A DNA stretch of 40,416 bases, from contig JAPPNY010000008.1 in the NCBI GenBank assembly GCA_028818385.1, forward strand, positions 1 to 40,416. The letters run 5' to 3'. The first letter of the stretch is position 1. The number at the start of each line of letters is the position of its first letter. Made by a program: the position numbers and the translations under genes. Source of the stretch: Spirochaetaceae bacterium (GTDB lineage: Bacteria > Spirochaetota > Spirochaetia > SZUA-6 > Bin103). Positions 23,836-32,470 of the stretch are shown piece by piece. Under the pieces are notes generated by a model. The model did not search any database. It was not told the DNA's origin and worked only from the letters and a program-made list of their open reading frames with translations.

Positions 23836-23865
23836 CTGACGGACACCTCGGCATCGGGGTATCGT
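23836..23865 (+). promoter_or_regulatory. candidate promoter giving a leaderless transcript
   Basis: CTGACG at 23836-23841 and TATCGT at 23860-23865 with an 18-nt spacer. The -10 box ends 6 nt before the GTG at 23872, and no ribosome binding site is present. Confidence 0.4.
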
Positions 23866-23871
23866 CCATTC

Positions 23872-24387
23872 GTGACCCTGCGCGAGCTGATCGCCGCGGC
23901 CGACTTGCTGCGCGTGCCGCTGCTGATCGGGTTCGGCGCCGTGGTGATCGTCACGGCGCTGATCGGCGGGCTGCACGGCAAGGGCCGGGGCGGGCGCGCG
24001 CCGTGGCGCTATCTCTACGCGGTGCTGGTGTATGCCGCGTGCGTGCCCGGGACATTCGCCGCCGTGCTGGTAGTCTACGCCCTGTTCTTCTCCGGGGAGA
24101 ACCTGCTCGACGTCAACGTGGTCATCTACCTGGTGCCGATCGCGGCGATGGTGGCGACCCTGGGCGTCATGCGGCGCAACGTCGACTTCGACAGCGTGCC
24201 GGGCTTCAACCGGCTGACCGGGCTCATGACGATGCTGGTCGTCGCCTTCGTGGTGGCGTTCGTGTTGCAGCGCCTGCGCGTGTGGCTGTTCTTCGGCGCG
24301 CCGATGATCTGGTTCTTCGTGCTGGTCGCCGCCCTGTTCGCGGTGTTCAAGTGGGGAGGGCGGCTGCTGTTCGGCCGGCGCTCGTGA
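23872..24387 (+). CDS. four-helix membrane protein of unknown function
   Basis: This 171-residue protein has membrane segments at about 14-34, 47-72, 80-97 and 117-162 (the last long enough for two). The conserved-looking loop NVDFDSVPGFNRLTGLMT joins the third and fourth. I see no catalytic motif and no family I can name. It starts at a GTG next to a -10-like box. Its last 41 bp overlap the end of mtaB on the opposite strand, so neither gene can lose its tail without affecting the other. Confidence 0.75.
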   Translation: MTLRELIAAADLLRVPLLIGFGAVVIVTALIGGLHGKGRGGRAPWRYLYAVLVYAACVPGTFAAVLVVYALFFSGENLLDVNVVIYLVPIAAMVATLGVMRRNVDFDSVPGFNRLTGLMTMLVVAFVVAFVLQRLRVWLFFGAPMIWFFVLVAALFAVFKWGGRLLFGRRS

Positions 24388-25711
24388 CGGCGGCGCCGTC
24401 GAGGGCCGTGGCCGACAGGGCGCCGCTGCCAGGAACGGGCGGGCTGACGCGCACGTCCAGGAAGCCGCGCGTCAGAGCGGCGTCGCCGCACGGCGCCTCG
24501 ATCGGCACGTAGCACTCTCCGTACCCGCGCGCGATCCCGTCCTCGACCGATTCGACCAGCAGCCGCTGCCGGGCGCCGGACAGGCTCCGCAGGTAGGCGT
24601 CGCGGTTGGCGGCGGCCAGCCGGCGCACCACGGCGCTGCGGCGCTGCTTGACCCGCTCGTCCACCTGCCCGGTCATGCGGGCGGCGCGGGTGCCTTCGCG
24701 CTGTGCGAACCGGAAGGTGTGGCAGTGGGTGAAGGCGAGGTCCCGCACGGCGCGGCAGGTGTCTTCGAAGTCCCGGTCGGTCTCTCCCGGGAAACCCACG
24801 AGGATGTCGGTGGTGGCGTTCAGGTCGCATCGGATGCGGCGCGCGCGATCGAGCAAGCGCTCGAACGTCCGCAGGTCGTAGAACCGGCGCATGGCCAGCA
24901 GCACGCGGTCGGAGCCTGACTGCAGGCACAGGTGCAGGTGCGGGCAGAGGCGGTCGTGGGCAAGCAGGTCGATCGCAGGCTCGACCTGCAGGTCCGGCTC
25001 CAGCGAGGACAGCCGCACGCGGAAGTCGCCGGGCAACGCCAGCACCGCCTCGAGCATCGCCGCGAAGCCCGTTGCGCCGTCCTGGTACCGGCCCAGGTTC
25101 ACGCCGGTGATGACGATCTCGTGGAAGCCGTCGTCGACGATGGCGCGCGCCTCGTCGAGGATCGCCGCGAGCGGCCGGCTCACCGCGCGGCCCCGCACGA
25201 AGGGGATGATGCAGAAGCTGCAGTGATTGTCGCAGCCGTCCTGGACCTTGAGAAAGCGCCGCGCGCGCGCGGCATGCTCGCCGCCGCCGTACGCGAACGG
25301 GCCGGCCGGGAACGCGGCCGCCGCGGCGATCTCGCCGGCAAGATGGGCGTCGACCAGGGCGGCGATGCCGGCCTTGTGCTCGTTGTCGACCACGTAGTCC
25401 ACTCCCGGCAGGTCGGCGACGGTCGCCCGCTGGCCGGTCGCCATGCAGCCGGTGGCCACGATCAGGGGCTGCCGGCCTTCCAGCGGGTCGCCGGCGCGTC
25501 CGGCCCGGTACAGTGCGTTGCGCGACTTGCGGTCGGCCTGGTCCGTAACGGTGCAACTGTTGACGACCACCACGTCGGCCGCCTCCCCGGGTTCGACGAC
25601 GCGATAGCCGCGTTCGGCGAAGTCCGCCTTGAGGGCGTCGCTCTCGTAGGCGTTGAGGCGGCAGCCCAGCGTCTCGACCGCGACGCGCCGGGTACGGCTC
25701 GCTGCGTGCAT
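24347..25711 (-). CDS. mtaB: tRNA t6A37 methylthiotransferase (MtaB-type radical SAM enzyme)
   Basis: This 454-residue protein adds a methylthio group to t6A37 of ANN-decoding tRNAs. The N-terminal UPF0004 domain has three cluster cysteines: C17 in VETLGCRLNAYESD, C53 in NSCTVTDQADRKSR and C89 in ATGCMATGQ. The radical SAM CxxxCxxC is C160-C164-C167 (CDNHCSFC). GCRxNxxE(S/T) is the MtaB rather than the MiaB or RimO form. Later HLHLCLQSGSDRVLLAMRR and TTDILVGFPGETDRDF are typical, and a TRAM-like end follows. The start overlaps the FKBP stop (TGATG). The last about 25 residues are Ala-rich and overlap the opposing gene. Confidence 0.93.
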   Translation of the reverse strand: MHAASRTRRVAVETLGCRLNAYESDALKADFAERGYRVVEPGEAADVVVVNSCTVTDQADRKSRNALYRAGRAGDPLEGRQPLIVATGCMATGQRATVADLPGVDYVVDNEHKAGIAALVDAHLAGEIAAAAAFPAGPFAYGGGEHAARARRFLKVQDGCDNHCSFCIIPFVRGRAVSRPLAAILDEARAIVDDGFHEIVITGVNLGRYQDGATGFAAMLEAVLALPGDFRVRLSSLEPDLQVEPAIDLLAHDRLCPHLHLCLQSGSDRVLLAMRRFYDLRTFERLLDRARRIRCDLNATTDILVGFPGETDRDFEDTCRAVRDLAFTHCHTFRFAQREGTRAARMTGQVDERVKQRRSAVVRRLAAANRDAYLRSLSGARQRLLVESVEDGIARGYGECYVPIEAPCGDAALTRGFLDVRVSPPVPGSGALSATALDGAAVTSAGRTAAALPT

Positions 25712-26391
25712 CAGGACTGCCCCTCGTCGATCCCCAGCAGCAGAAGATCGAATGTCAGCGTGACGTTGGGACCGACGAACGGCTGTCTGCCCCGTTCGCC
25801 GTAGGCCTGCCCGGGCGGGATGGTCACCTCCCAGCGTGACTCGGGGCCCATCAGCGTCAGCACCTCGACCAGCCCCGGGATGAGGTCGCCGACCCGCACC
25901 GTCTCGGTCTCTCCGGTCGCGAACAGGTCAAGGATCGCCTGTCCGCCGGGGGCGCTCACCCGGTACTGGAGAATCGCCCGCTGATCGAGGCGTGGGGGTG
26001 TGCCCGTCCCGGACGAAACCACCCGGTACTGCACGCCGCTTTCGAGCTCGATGACGTCCGGATCGCCCCGGTTCTCGCTCCGCAGCGCCTCGCCGGCCGT
26101 AGCGTTCGCATCGCCGGCACGGATGATCGACTGTGCGGCCTGCAGTTCCTCGTCCACCTGCGATGGCCCGAGCATGGCCGTGCCCGCCAGGGCGTCGCGG
26201 ATGCCGCGTTCCACCCAGTCCAGGTCCAGGTCGAGCGGCTGCTCCGCCAGGCCGCTGCCGATCTTCAGCCCGACGCTGTAGCTGGAACGGGAGCGCTGGT
26301 CGTCGGGAAGCCGTTGCGGTTCCGCGTGCGGTTGCCGGCAGGCGGCGCAGGCCACGACCAGGGCGGCCAGCGCGGCCGCGGCTCGTATCAT
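25711..26391 (-). CDS. FKBP-type peptidyl-prolyl isomerase-like lipoprotein
   Basis: This 226-residue protein has a lipoprotein signal peptide (lipobox VVAC or CAAC near residues 15-18), then a Mip-like helical dimerisation region (SRSSYSVGLKIGSGL through about residue 100). A C-terminal FKBP fold follows (about 125-222) with GVQYRVVSSGTG, IPPGQAYGERGRQPFVGPNVTLTFDLLLL. Some ring residues of the isomerase pocket look altered. The usual VFDSS is ILDLF, and the Trp of VIxGW is Leu (LIPGLVE). It may therefore act mainly as a chaperone. It is coupled to mtaB by TGATG. Confidence 0.87.
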   Translation of the reverse strand: MIRAAAALAALVVACAACRQPHAEPQRLPDDQRSRSSYSVGLKIGSGLAEQPLDLDLDWVERGIRDALAGTAMLGPSQVDEELQAAQSIIRAGDANATAGEALRSENRGDPDVIELESGVQYRVVSSGTGTPPRLDQRAILQYRVSAPGGQAILDLFATGETETVRVGDLIPGLVEVLTLMGPESRWEVTIPPGQAYGERGRQPFVGPNVTLTFDLLLLGIDEGQS

Positions 26392-26489
26392 CGGAGCCGG
26401 AATCCTATCGGCACGGCGGGTCAGCGGCCAGCCTCCGCACCGCCCGGGCTCATGTTGCCTGTTTCGGTGCTTTTCCCCAACCTGAAGCC

Positions 26490-28700
26490 GTGCGTCTTCC
26501 CCCACGAACGCGTCCCGGCGGACTGCGCATTCCGGCACAGGACGTGCAGGTCGCCCGCGAACGTTCCGGCACGCCGCGGATTCGCGCGCAGACGCTGGTC
26601 GACGGCTACTACGGCCTCGGCTTCATGCACGCGACCGATCGCCTGTTCCAGATATTCGCCACCCGCGCCCTGGGCGCCGGGCGGCTGGCCGAGGCGTTCG
26701 GCGACATCCCCAAGCTCATCGACAGCGACCGGCGCTCGCGAGCGCTCCGCCTGCACCAGGTGTCGGACGAGGATCTGGCAGGCTTGGGAGAGCACGCCAT
26801 GTCGGTCGTTCGCTCGTACTGCGCCGGCCTCAACGACGTCATCGGCAGCGGCCATCGGCCCTTCGAGCTACGGCTCACCGGCAACCGCGTCGAACCGTTC
26901 ACACCCGCGGACCTCCTCCGCTGCCTGAGAGCCATTGCCTACATCGGACTCGACGACGGCCAGGGCGAAATGGAGCTCGCGATCGCGCGGGCACTGGCTG
27001 TCGATCCGGGGACGCTGCGTGCGTGGAGCCAGTTGTTCGGCCGGCCGGCCGACGGATATCGGCAGGGGGACTACCGGCGCCTGGTGGTGGACGGCCACCG
27101 GGTGGCGGGCGGCCACGATGTGGCGGAGGCCGAGGCCGAACGGCCGGATGACGAGCGCATTGCGATGCCGCCGTCACCCGGCGGCAGCAACGCGTGGGCG
27201 GTCGCCGGCGGGCTGACGGCATCCGGCAGGCCGCTGCTGTGCAACGACCCGCACCTGGACATCACCAGCCTGCCGGCGGTCTGGTACGAAGCGGTGATGG
27301 AGACGCCGGAGCTCTGGGTCATGGGAGCCACGGTGGCCGGCGGGCCGGTGTTCGCGTCCGGGTGGAATCGTAACCTGGCGTGGGGGGTCACCTATGCGCA
27401 CGCGGACAGCGAGGACCTGTTCGTGGAGGAGTGCCGCGACGGTCGCTATCTGCGCGGCGGCCGCTGGCACCCGTTCCCGGTGCGTCAGGAGGAGATCCGC
27501 ACCCGGTCCGGCCGGTCCGAGCTCGCCGCCTTCCACGAGACCGAGCACGGCGCTCTGGCCGGCAACCCGCACACGGCCGGGCGCTATCTGGCCCGCCGAT
27601 GGGCGGGAGAAGCGCCGCTGGCCGGGAGCAGCATGGCCGGAATCATCGCCCTGAACGCCGCCCGCGACCTGGACGAGGGGCTGGCCGCGATCGATACGAT
27701 CCGTCTGCCGGGTCTCCACTGGGTGCTGTCCGACCGGAGCGGCCGCATCGGCCGGCGCATGAACGCCGCGGTTCCTGTTCGGGGCGGAGGCCTGAGCGGC
27801 CTGCTGCCGATGCCGGCGTGGCGGGGCGGCGTGGGTTGGGACGGGCTGTGGGAGGCCGCCCGGTTTCCGCCGGAGCGCGATCCTGCGTCCGGCATCCTGG
27901 TCGTGGCAAATCAGCCGTTCGACGGCGACGCTTCGGCGCAGACCATGACCGCCTCCGCCGACCGCGCGGACCGGATCCGGCAGATGCTTGAGGCCGGTCA
28001 CGACGGAACCGGTGGACCGCTGACCGAGCGCGACATGATGCGGATCCAGACCGACGTGTACTCGCTGCGCGCGGAGCGGATCCTGAGCTTTCTGCGCGAC
28101 CGCCTGCGGCTGCATCCGCTCGGCCGCCGGCTGCTGTCCTGGGACTGCTGCATGGAGGCCGAAAGCCGCGAGGCGACCTCGTTTTCCGAGTTCGTCCATG
28201 GTCTTCTGCTGGCGACGTGCAAGGTCGTGCTGTTCCCGGCCGGGACGCTGGCCGCCGCCGCCGCCGGCTCGTTCTTCACGTTCAACTTCCGGCTCATCGA
28301 GGAAGCGTGGATCGCTGCTCGCCCGCCGTTCGCGGCGGTCGACTGGGACACGATCGTGCCGGCCGTCCTGGATTGGGTGGGGGCGGAACAGCCGCCTTGG
28401 GGAGAGGACCCGATCGTCGTCAACCACGTGCTGCTCGGCGAAACGCCCGTCGGGCGCTTTCTGCGCGCGGGACCCTTTCTGGCTCGCGGCGACGCCTCGA
28501 CCGTCCAGCAGGGAAACCGGGTGGGCCGCCGCGCCAAGGCTGCGGGTCCGTCGTACCGGCTGATCGTGGACTTCGCCGACGAGATCGCCTTCACGGCGAT
28601 GCCCGGCGGCGCCAGCGGCCGTCCGTCGTCGAAGTACTACCGCCACGGCGTCGGCGACTGGGCGGCCGGCCGTTACCGCCTGGTGGGACCGAAGGACTAG
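26490..28700 (+). CDS. penicillin acylase family N-terminal nucleophile amidohydrolase
   Basis: This 736-residue protein is a self-cleaving Ntn hydrolase. Family marks are GTPRIRAQTLVDGYYGLGFMHATDRLFQIFATRALGAGRLAEAFG near the start and the autoprocessing site PPSPGGSNAWAVAG. The nucleophile is S233, which gives an alpha-plus-spacer part of 232 residues and a beta chain of 504. The beta chain carries LLCNDPHL and ASGWNRNLAWGVT, and a terminal region with STVQQGNRVG and GGASGRPSSKYYRHGVGDW. No signal peptide follows from GTG 26490, which is chosen because the conserved fold begins about 20 residues later; a GTG at 26544 is an alternative. Natural targets of such enzymes include N-acyl homoserine lactones and other N-acyl amides; which applies here is unknown. 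Confidence 0.9.
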   Translation: MRLPPRTRPGGLRIPAQDVQVARERSGTPRIRAQTLVDGYYGLGFMHATDRLFQIFATRALGAGRLAEAFGDIPKLIDSDRRSRALRLHQVSDEDLAGLGEHAMSVVRSYCAGLNDVIGSGHRPFELRLTGNRVEPFTPADLLRCLRAIAYIGLDDGQGEMELAIARALAVDPGTLRAWSQLFGRPADGYRQGDYRRLVVDGHRVAGGHDVAEAEAERPDDERIAMPPSPGGSNAWAVAGGLTASGRPLLCNDPHLDITSLPAVWYEAVMETPELWVMGATVAGGPVFASGWNRNLAWGVTYAHADSEDLFVEECRDGRYLRGGRWHPFPVRQEEIRTRSGRSELAAFHETEHGALAGNPHTAGRYLARRWAGEAPLAGSSMAGIIALNAARDLDEGLAAIDTIRLPGLHWVLSDRSGRIGRRMNAAVPVRGGGLSGLLPMPAWRGGVGWDGLWEAARFPPERDPASGILVVANQPFDGDASAQTMTASADRADRIRQMLEAGHDGTGGPLTERDMMRIQTDVYSLRAERILSFLRDRLRLHPLGRRLLSWDCCMEAESREATSFSEFVHGLLLATCKVVLFPAGTLAAAAAGSFFTFNFRLIEEAWIAARPPFAAVDWDTIVPAVLDWVGAEQPPWGEDPIVVNHVLLGETPVGRFLRAGPFLARGDASTVQQGNRVGRRAKAAGPSYRLIVDFADEIAFTAMPGGASGRPSSKYYRHGVGDWAAGRYRLVGPKD

Positions 28701-29710
28701 TACTCCCGCGACAGCCTGGCGCGCCGCCGTCGGTACTCCGGCAGCTCGATCATCGGCGGCCGCTCGATCTCCTCGATCTCGCTCACGAGGTGCTCGTAAT
28801 CCCGGTCCCGTGACAGGAACTGGTGCAGCGCCGTGCCGAGAACGGGCGTCGCCCCGATCGTTCCGTGCGCGGCCGCCCGCCGCAGGAAGGCCTGCAGGAT
28901 CCGGAACGCCATCTTGCCCAGCGCCTGCGTGTCCTGGTTGTAGTGGACGCGCCGGTCCAGGTCGGTCTGGGCGATCGCGTCGAGCCCGTGCCGGTGGTAG
29001 ACGTCGATCAGGTGCGAGGTCTCCACGCCGTAGCCGACCGGGAACGGGAGCTGTTCGAGCACGCCGCGCCGCGCCGCGTACTCGCCCGACAGGGGCTGGA
29101 TGATCGTGGCCAGTTCCGGGAAGAACAGCGAGAACAGCGGCCGCACCAGGATCTCGGTGACGCGGCCGCCGCCGGTGGGCCTCATTTCCTTCGGCATCGC
29201 CACCGGACGGTCGTAGAACGCCTTGACGTAGCCGACTTCCGGGCGGGCCAGCAGGGGGCCGAGCAGGCCGTACACGAAGCGGGGATGGATGTTGCGGATG
29301 TCGGCGTCGATGTAGACGATGATGTCGCCCCGGAGCTGGTAGATCGCCTTCCACAGGTTCTCGCCCTTGCCGCGGTGCCGCGGCAGGTGCGGGAGGATCT
29401 CGTCTGCCAGGTAGACGTCGGCGCCGAAGTCGCGGGCAACCTCGCGGGTGGCGTCCCGGGAGCCGGAGTCGAGCACGGCGATCTCGTCGAGCAGCGGATA
29501 GCGCTGCATGAGCTCGGAACGAAAGACGACGACCTCCTTGCCGATGGTGAGCTCCTCGTTCAGGGCCGGAATGCACAGCGAGATGGAGGTGCCGAGCCGC
29601 TCCTTGGCCGCCACTAGCGCGCCCAGGTCATCGAAATCGGAGTGATGGTAGGTGTTGCGCTGCAGCCAGCCGTCGCCGGTGGCGCCGCCGGTCTCGCGGT
29701 CAGTTGACAC
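28697..29710 (-). CDS. gpgS: glucosyl-3-phosphoglycerate synthase (GT81 family)
   Basis: This 337-residue GT-A glycosyltransferase moves glucose from a nucleotide sugar to 3-phosphoglycerate, the first step towards glucosylglycerate or methylglucose polysaccharide. Seen: ISLCIPALNEELTIGKEVV, LDSGSRDATREVA, HRGKGENLWKAIYQLRGDIIVYIDADIRN (K115 and the metal-binding D135-A-D137), IIQPLSGEYAARR and GYGVETSHLIDVYHR. The GTG start overlaps the previous gene by 11 nt. Its TAG shares the CTAG at 28697-28700 with the acylase stop on the other strand. No phosphatase (GpgP) is adjacent. Confidence 0.92.
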   Translation of the reverse strand: MSTDRETGGATGDGWLQRNTYHHSDFDDLGALVAAKERLGTSISLCIPALNEELTIGKEVVVFRSELMQRYPLLDEIAVLDSGSRDATREVARDFGADVYLADEILPHLPRHRGKGENLWKAIYQLRGDIIVYIDADIRNIHPRFVYGLLGPLLARPEVGYVKAFYDRPVAMPKEMRPTGGGRVTEILVRPLFSLFFPELATIIQPLSGEYAARRGVLEQLPFPVGYGVETSHLIDVYHRHGLDAIAQTDLDRRVHYNQDTQALGKMAFRILQAFLRRAAAHGTIGATPVLGTALHQFLSRDRDYEHLVSEIEEIERPPMIELPEYRRRRARLSREY

Positions 29711-30872
29711 AGTAGCCCCCGTCGATGGCCAGCAGGATGCCTATGAGCTGCGTGAGCCCGGTCGCCATCGGCTCGATGAAGACCGTCTCGGTCGCTTCGC
29801 CGGGGTGAGCGCTCTCGGTGATGCCGATGGTGATCGCCGGGATGCGCCGGTCGATCAGCGCCGCCAGCTCGGAGGTGCTCGGCGTCATGCGGGGCGGGAG
29901 CCCCAGCCGGCTCATGATCCGCAGCGCGCGGTCCACCAGAGGATGATCCAGACCGATGCCGCCGGGATGGCACCGGGCGACGAGCTCGAGCTCGACGTGC
30001 TCGCCGCGCTGAGCGGCGACCTGCTGCGCGATCCTGCCGATGGAGTGCAGCAGCGATGCCACGACGTGTCCCGACTCGCTGCGCGCCTCGAATCCGAGCG
30101 TCGCCCGGGTCGCCACGGTGTGGGCGGCGGTGCCGCCCCTTACCTCGCCCAGCACTACGGTGGAACGCGGCCGGCGCGGCATCGGCAGCGCCAGGACGCG
30201 GTTGATCACCTCGTTGACCGTGACGATGGCGCTGGCTTCACCGAAGCGGGTCCAGTCGTGCTGTTCCGGGATGCGGCAGATCACGTCACCGCGGATCATG
30301 CCGATCGAGGTGTGGCTCAGGAGTCCGAGGGGAGCCCCTTCCACGCACACCGCGGCGCGGATCGGCAGGCGCGGGTTCTCCAGGAAGAAGCGCAACCCGG
30401 CCAGGTTGCCGCGGCCGAGCGAGCGGGTCGTGCCGAGGAGCAGGAGATCGGAACGCAAGGTGAGCCGCAGGCGCTCCAGCAGGTGTGGGAGGGTCGCCAG
30501 CGTCGCCAGACCCAGCGAGTCGTCCGCGACCGACGCACCCACCACCCGGTCGGGTTGCACCTCGGTGACGTACTCGGTCCCGTCCGGAAACAGGGTGTCC
30601 AGGTGAGCGGCCAGCAGGATGACACCGCCGCCTCCCGCTCCGGGATGGGTGGCGGCGACGTTGCCCAGATCGTCCTGCACGACGTCGGTCAGGCCGAACT
30701 GGCTGAACCGTTCCTGCAGGAATTCCGCCCGCTGCTGCTCGCCGAACGTGGGCGCCGGGATCTCCGAGATCATGGCCAGCTCCGCAAGCAGGGTGTGGCG
30801 GTCTTCGAAGACCTGCTCTCGCAGCGACGGCAGCCGGCCCAGGATGAGCTCGAACGGGGGTAGGGGAGCCAT
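29700..30872 (-). CDS. M20-like metallopeptidase-fold protein lacking the catalytic glutamates
   Basis: This 390-residue protein has the overall M20/peptidase-T pattern: LLAAHLDTLFP (H90, D92), VADDSLGLATL (D117), a middle dimerisation domain (about 190-290), and a late TESAHPGEATETVFIEP with a candidate His ligand. Where active enzymes have the Glu-Glu pair (general base plus bridging metal ligand), this one reads GTTRSLGRGNLAG, with R150 and S151. Hydrolysis by the normal mechanism should fail. It may be a binding or structural protein of the glycosyltransferase operon. It starts at ATG 30872, 46 nt after the preceding gene, and has a GGGAG-containing upstream region. Confidence 0.8.
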   Translation of the reverse strand: MAPLPPFELILGRLPSLREQVFEDRHTLLAELAMISEIPAPTFGEQQRAEFLQERFSQFGLTDVVQDDLGNVAATHPGAGGGGVILLAAHLDTLFPDGTEYVTEVQPDRVVGASVADDSLGLATLATLPHLLERLRLTLRSDLLLLGTTRSLGRGNLAGLRFFLENPRLPIRAAVCVEGAPLGLLSHTSIGMIRGDVICRIPEQHDWTRFGEASAIVTVNEVINRVLALPMPRRPRSTVVLGEVRGGTAAHTVATRATLGFEARSESGHVVASLLHSIGRIAQQVAAQRGEHVELELVARCHPGGIGLDHPLVDRALRIMSRLGLPPRMTPSTSELAALIDRRIPAITIGITESAHPGEATETVFIEPMATGLTQLIGILLAIDGGYCVN

Positions 30873-30918
30873 CAGGTCGCGATGAAGGTAGCGCGCTGCG
30901 TTGCGGCTCCCAAAGCAC

Positions 30919-32415
30919 TCACAGCGGGTCGAGCAGCAGGCGCTGATACGGCGCGGCGGCGAACCGTGCGGCCACGGAAGCGGCATCCGCCATACCTTCG
31001 CCGCCGGCCGCCGGCGGCCACGACAGCGCTTCCGCCGCCCGCGCAGCGAACGCGGCCGCGCCGAACCGCCGCTCCAGCAGGTCGACAGCGCGGTCCGGGG
31101 GGTGCGGTGGATGCACCGCTCGTACCCGCTCGATCAGGTCGGCGTTGGCCGCACGGTGACGGCGCAGTTCCGTGTCGCACGTGCAGCGAACGGCGACTGC
31201 CTGTTGCAGCTCCACGCTGAGGTACGAGTAGTCGACCAGCGGCCCGCCGGTGTCGGCAGCCACCTGGTCGGCGACCTGGTCCAGAGTCGCCTGCGGGACG
31301 TACGGTCGCAGGCGCTTCAGGCGCGCGCGGTAGCGGCCGCTCAGGTGCAGGCGGTCGGCGCGGGTCAGCGGACACTGGAGCCGGTCGTAGAGCACCGTCG
31401 ACTGAGGATGCAGCAGGTCTCGAACCCCGTCGATCGCATCGATGTCGCGGGCGATCAGGGGCAGGCGCCACTGGCGGGCATGCAGAAACTGGTAGCCGAA
31501 TCCCTCCTCGATGGAGCTGGAGACGACCGCGTCGGCGCCGGCTGCGAGCGCGCCGAGCGACCGGTCGCGAAATCGGGGCTGACCGCCGAATCCGATTCTG
31601 CCGGGCAGCGTGCCGTCGCGAAACAGAGCGCCGGTCTGGCGATGGTAGGAGGCTTCCGCCGTCGAGCTCGCCGGCAGGGTGACGCCGACCGCCGCTCTTC
31701 CGGCCAACCGCGCCAGCAGTCCCGCCTCCAGCACGTTCTTGCGCCGGCGAATGCGCACCGGATAGAGCCAGAGGCGGCGGCCGCCTGGCATCAGCGGGGC
31801 GAGGCGCTCGCTCCCTGGTTCGATCGGACTGGGCAGGACCGGGTTCCAGAGCAGGTGCAGGCACGCGTCCGGGATCCCGGCGGCCGCCAGCGCCTCGTGG
31901 TCACGGCGATTGATGACCGCGTAGCGCAGGCGGGGTCCGAACGGATACAGCTCTGTTCCGAGGGCGGCACGCACCTGTTGGTATCCGTCGATCCTGCCGC
32001 ACTCCGGGAAGTCGTGGATCTGCAGCAGGACGCGCGCGTCGCCGCGCGCCGCGCCGTGCAGCAGTGCTCGCGTGAACGGGGTGTTCTTGCCCACGTGATG
32101 GTTGTGGATCCACCAGACCGCATCCGGGCCGCTTACCGCGGCGAAGCTCCAGGCGTCCGGGCTCGCGGACCCGCGGCCGCTGTAGTCCAGGAGCGGGTCG
32201 ACCGTGGCCTGCACCACGGTATCGGCGCCGGCGTCCGCTGCCGCCGCACGCAGTGCGGCGCGCACGGTTTCCACGCCTTCCGGTCGCCCGGCCATGAGAT
32301 GAATCGAACGCAGCAGTCCCGGCCGATGCTGGAGGACCGCGCGCAGCCCGTCGCGGATGACGCTGGTGACGCCGCCCGGCAGCAGGTGATAGTGGACGAC
32401 CGCGAGATCGATCAT
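30919..32415 (-). CDS. GT-B fold glycosyltransferase (GT4-like)
   Basis: This 498-residue protein opens MIDLAVVHYHLLPGGVTSVIRDGL, the glycine loop of retaining GT-B enzymes. A C-terminal donor domain has LWLYPVRIRRRKNVLEAG and the E-x7-E-like SSSIEEGFGYQFLHARQWRLPLIARDI. The segment AVWWIHNHHVGKN in the acceptor half is His-rich. The last 130 residues are helical. The donor is probably a nucleotide sugar; the acceptor is unknown. Its place before gpgS suggests it acts in the same glycan or solute pathway. It starts at ATG 32415, 55 nt after the secreted-protein gene. Confidence 0.82.
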   Translation of the reverse strand: MIDLAVVHYHLLPGGVTSVIRDGLRAVLQHRPGLLRSIHLMAGRPEGVETVRAALRAAAADAGADTVVQATVDPLLDYSGRGSASPDAWSFAAVSGPDAVWWIHNHHVGKNTPFTRALLHGAARGDARVLLQIHDFPECGRIDGYQQVRAALGTELYPFGPRLRYAVINRRDHEALAAAGIPDACLHLLWNPVLPSPIEPGSERLAPLMPGGRRLWLYPVRIRRRKNVLEAGLLARLAGRAAVGVTLPASSTAEASYHRQTGALFRDGTLPGRIGFGGQPRFRDRSLGALAAGADAVVSSSIEEGFGYQFLHARQWRLPLIARDIDAIDGVRDLLHPQSTVLYDRLQCPLTRADRLHLSGRYRARLKRLRPYVPQATLDQVADQVAADTGGPLVDYSYLSVELQQAVAVRCTCDTELRRHRAANADLIERVRAVHPPHPPDRAVDLLERRFGAAAFAARAAEALSWPPAAGGEGMADAASVAARFAAAPYQRLLLDPL

Positions 32416-32470
32416 TCGGGTTTGCGCGGCGGTGAAGGACGGCCGGCCGCCGCGAAGCGGTGCAGCGGCG

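Noticed and set aside
26133..26489. A longer acylase starting upstream
   Set aside because: That stretch overlaps the divergent FKBP gene and its promoter and shows no signal peptide or conserved residues.
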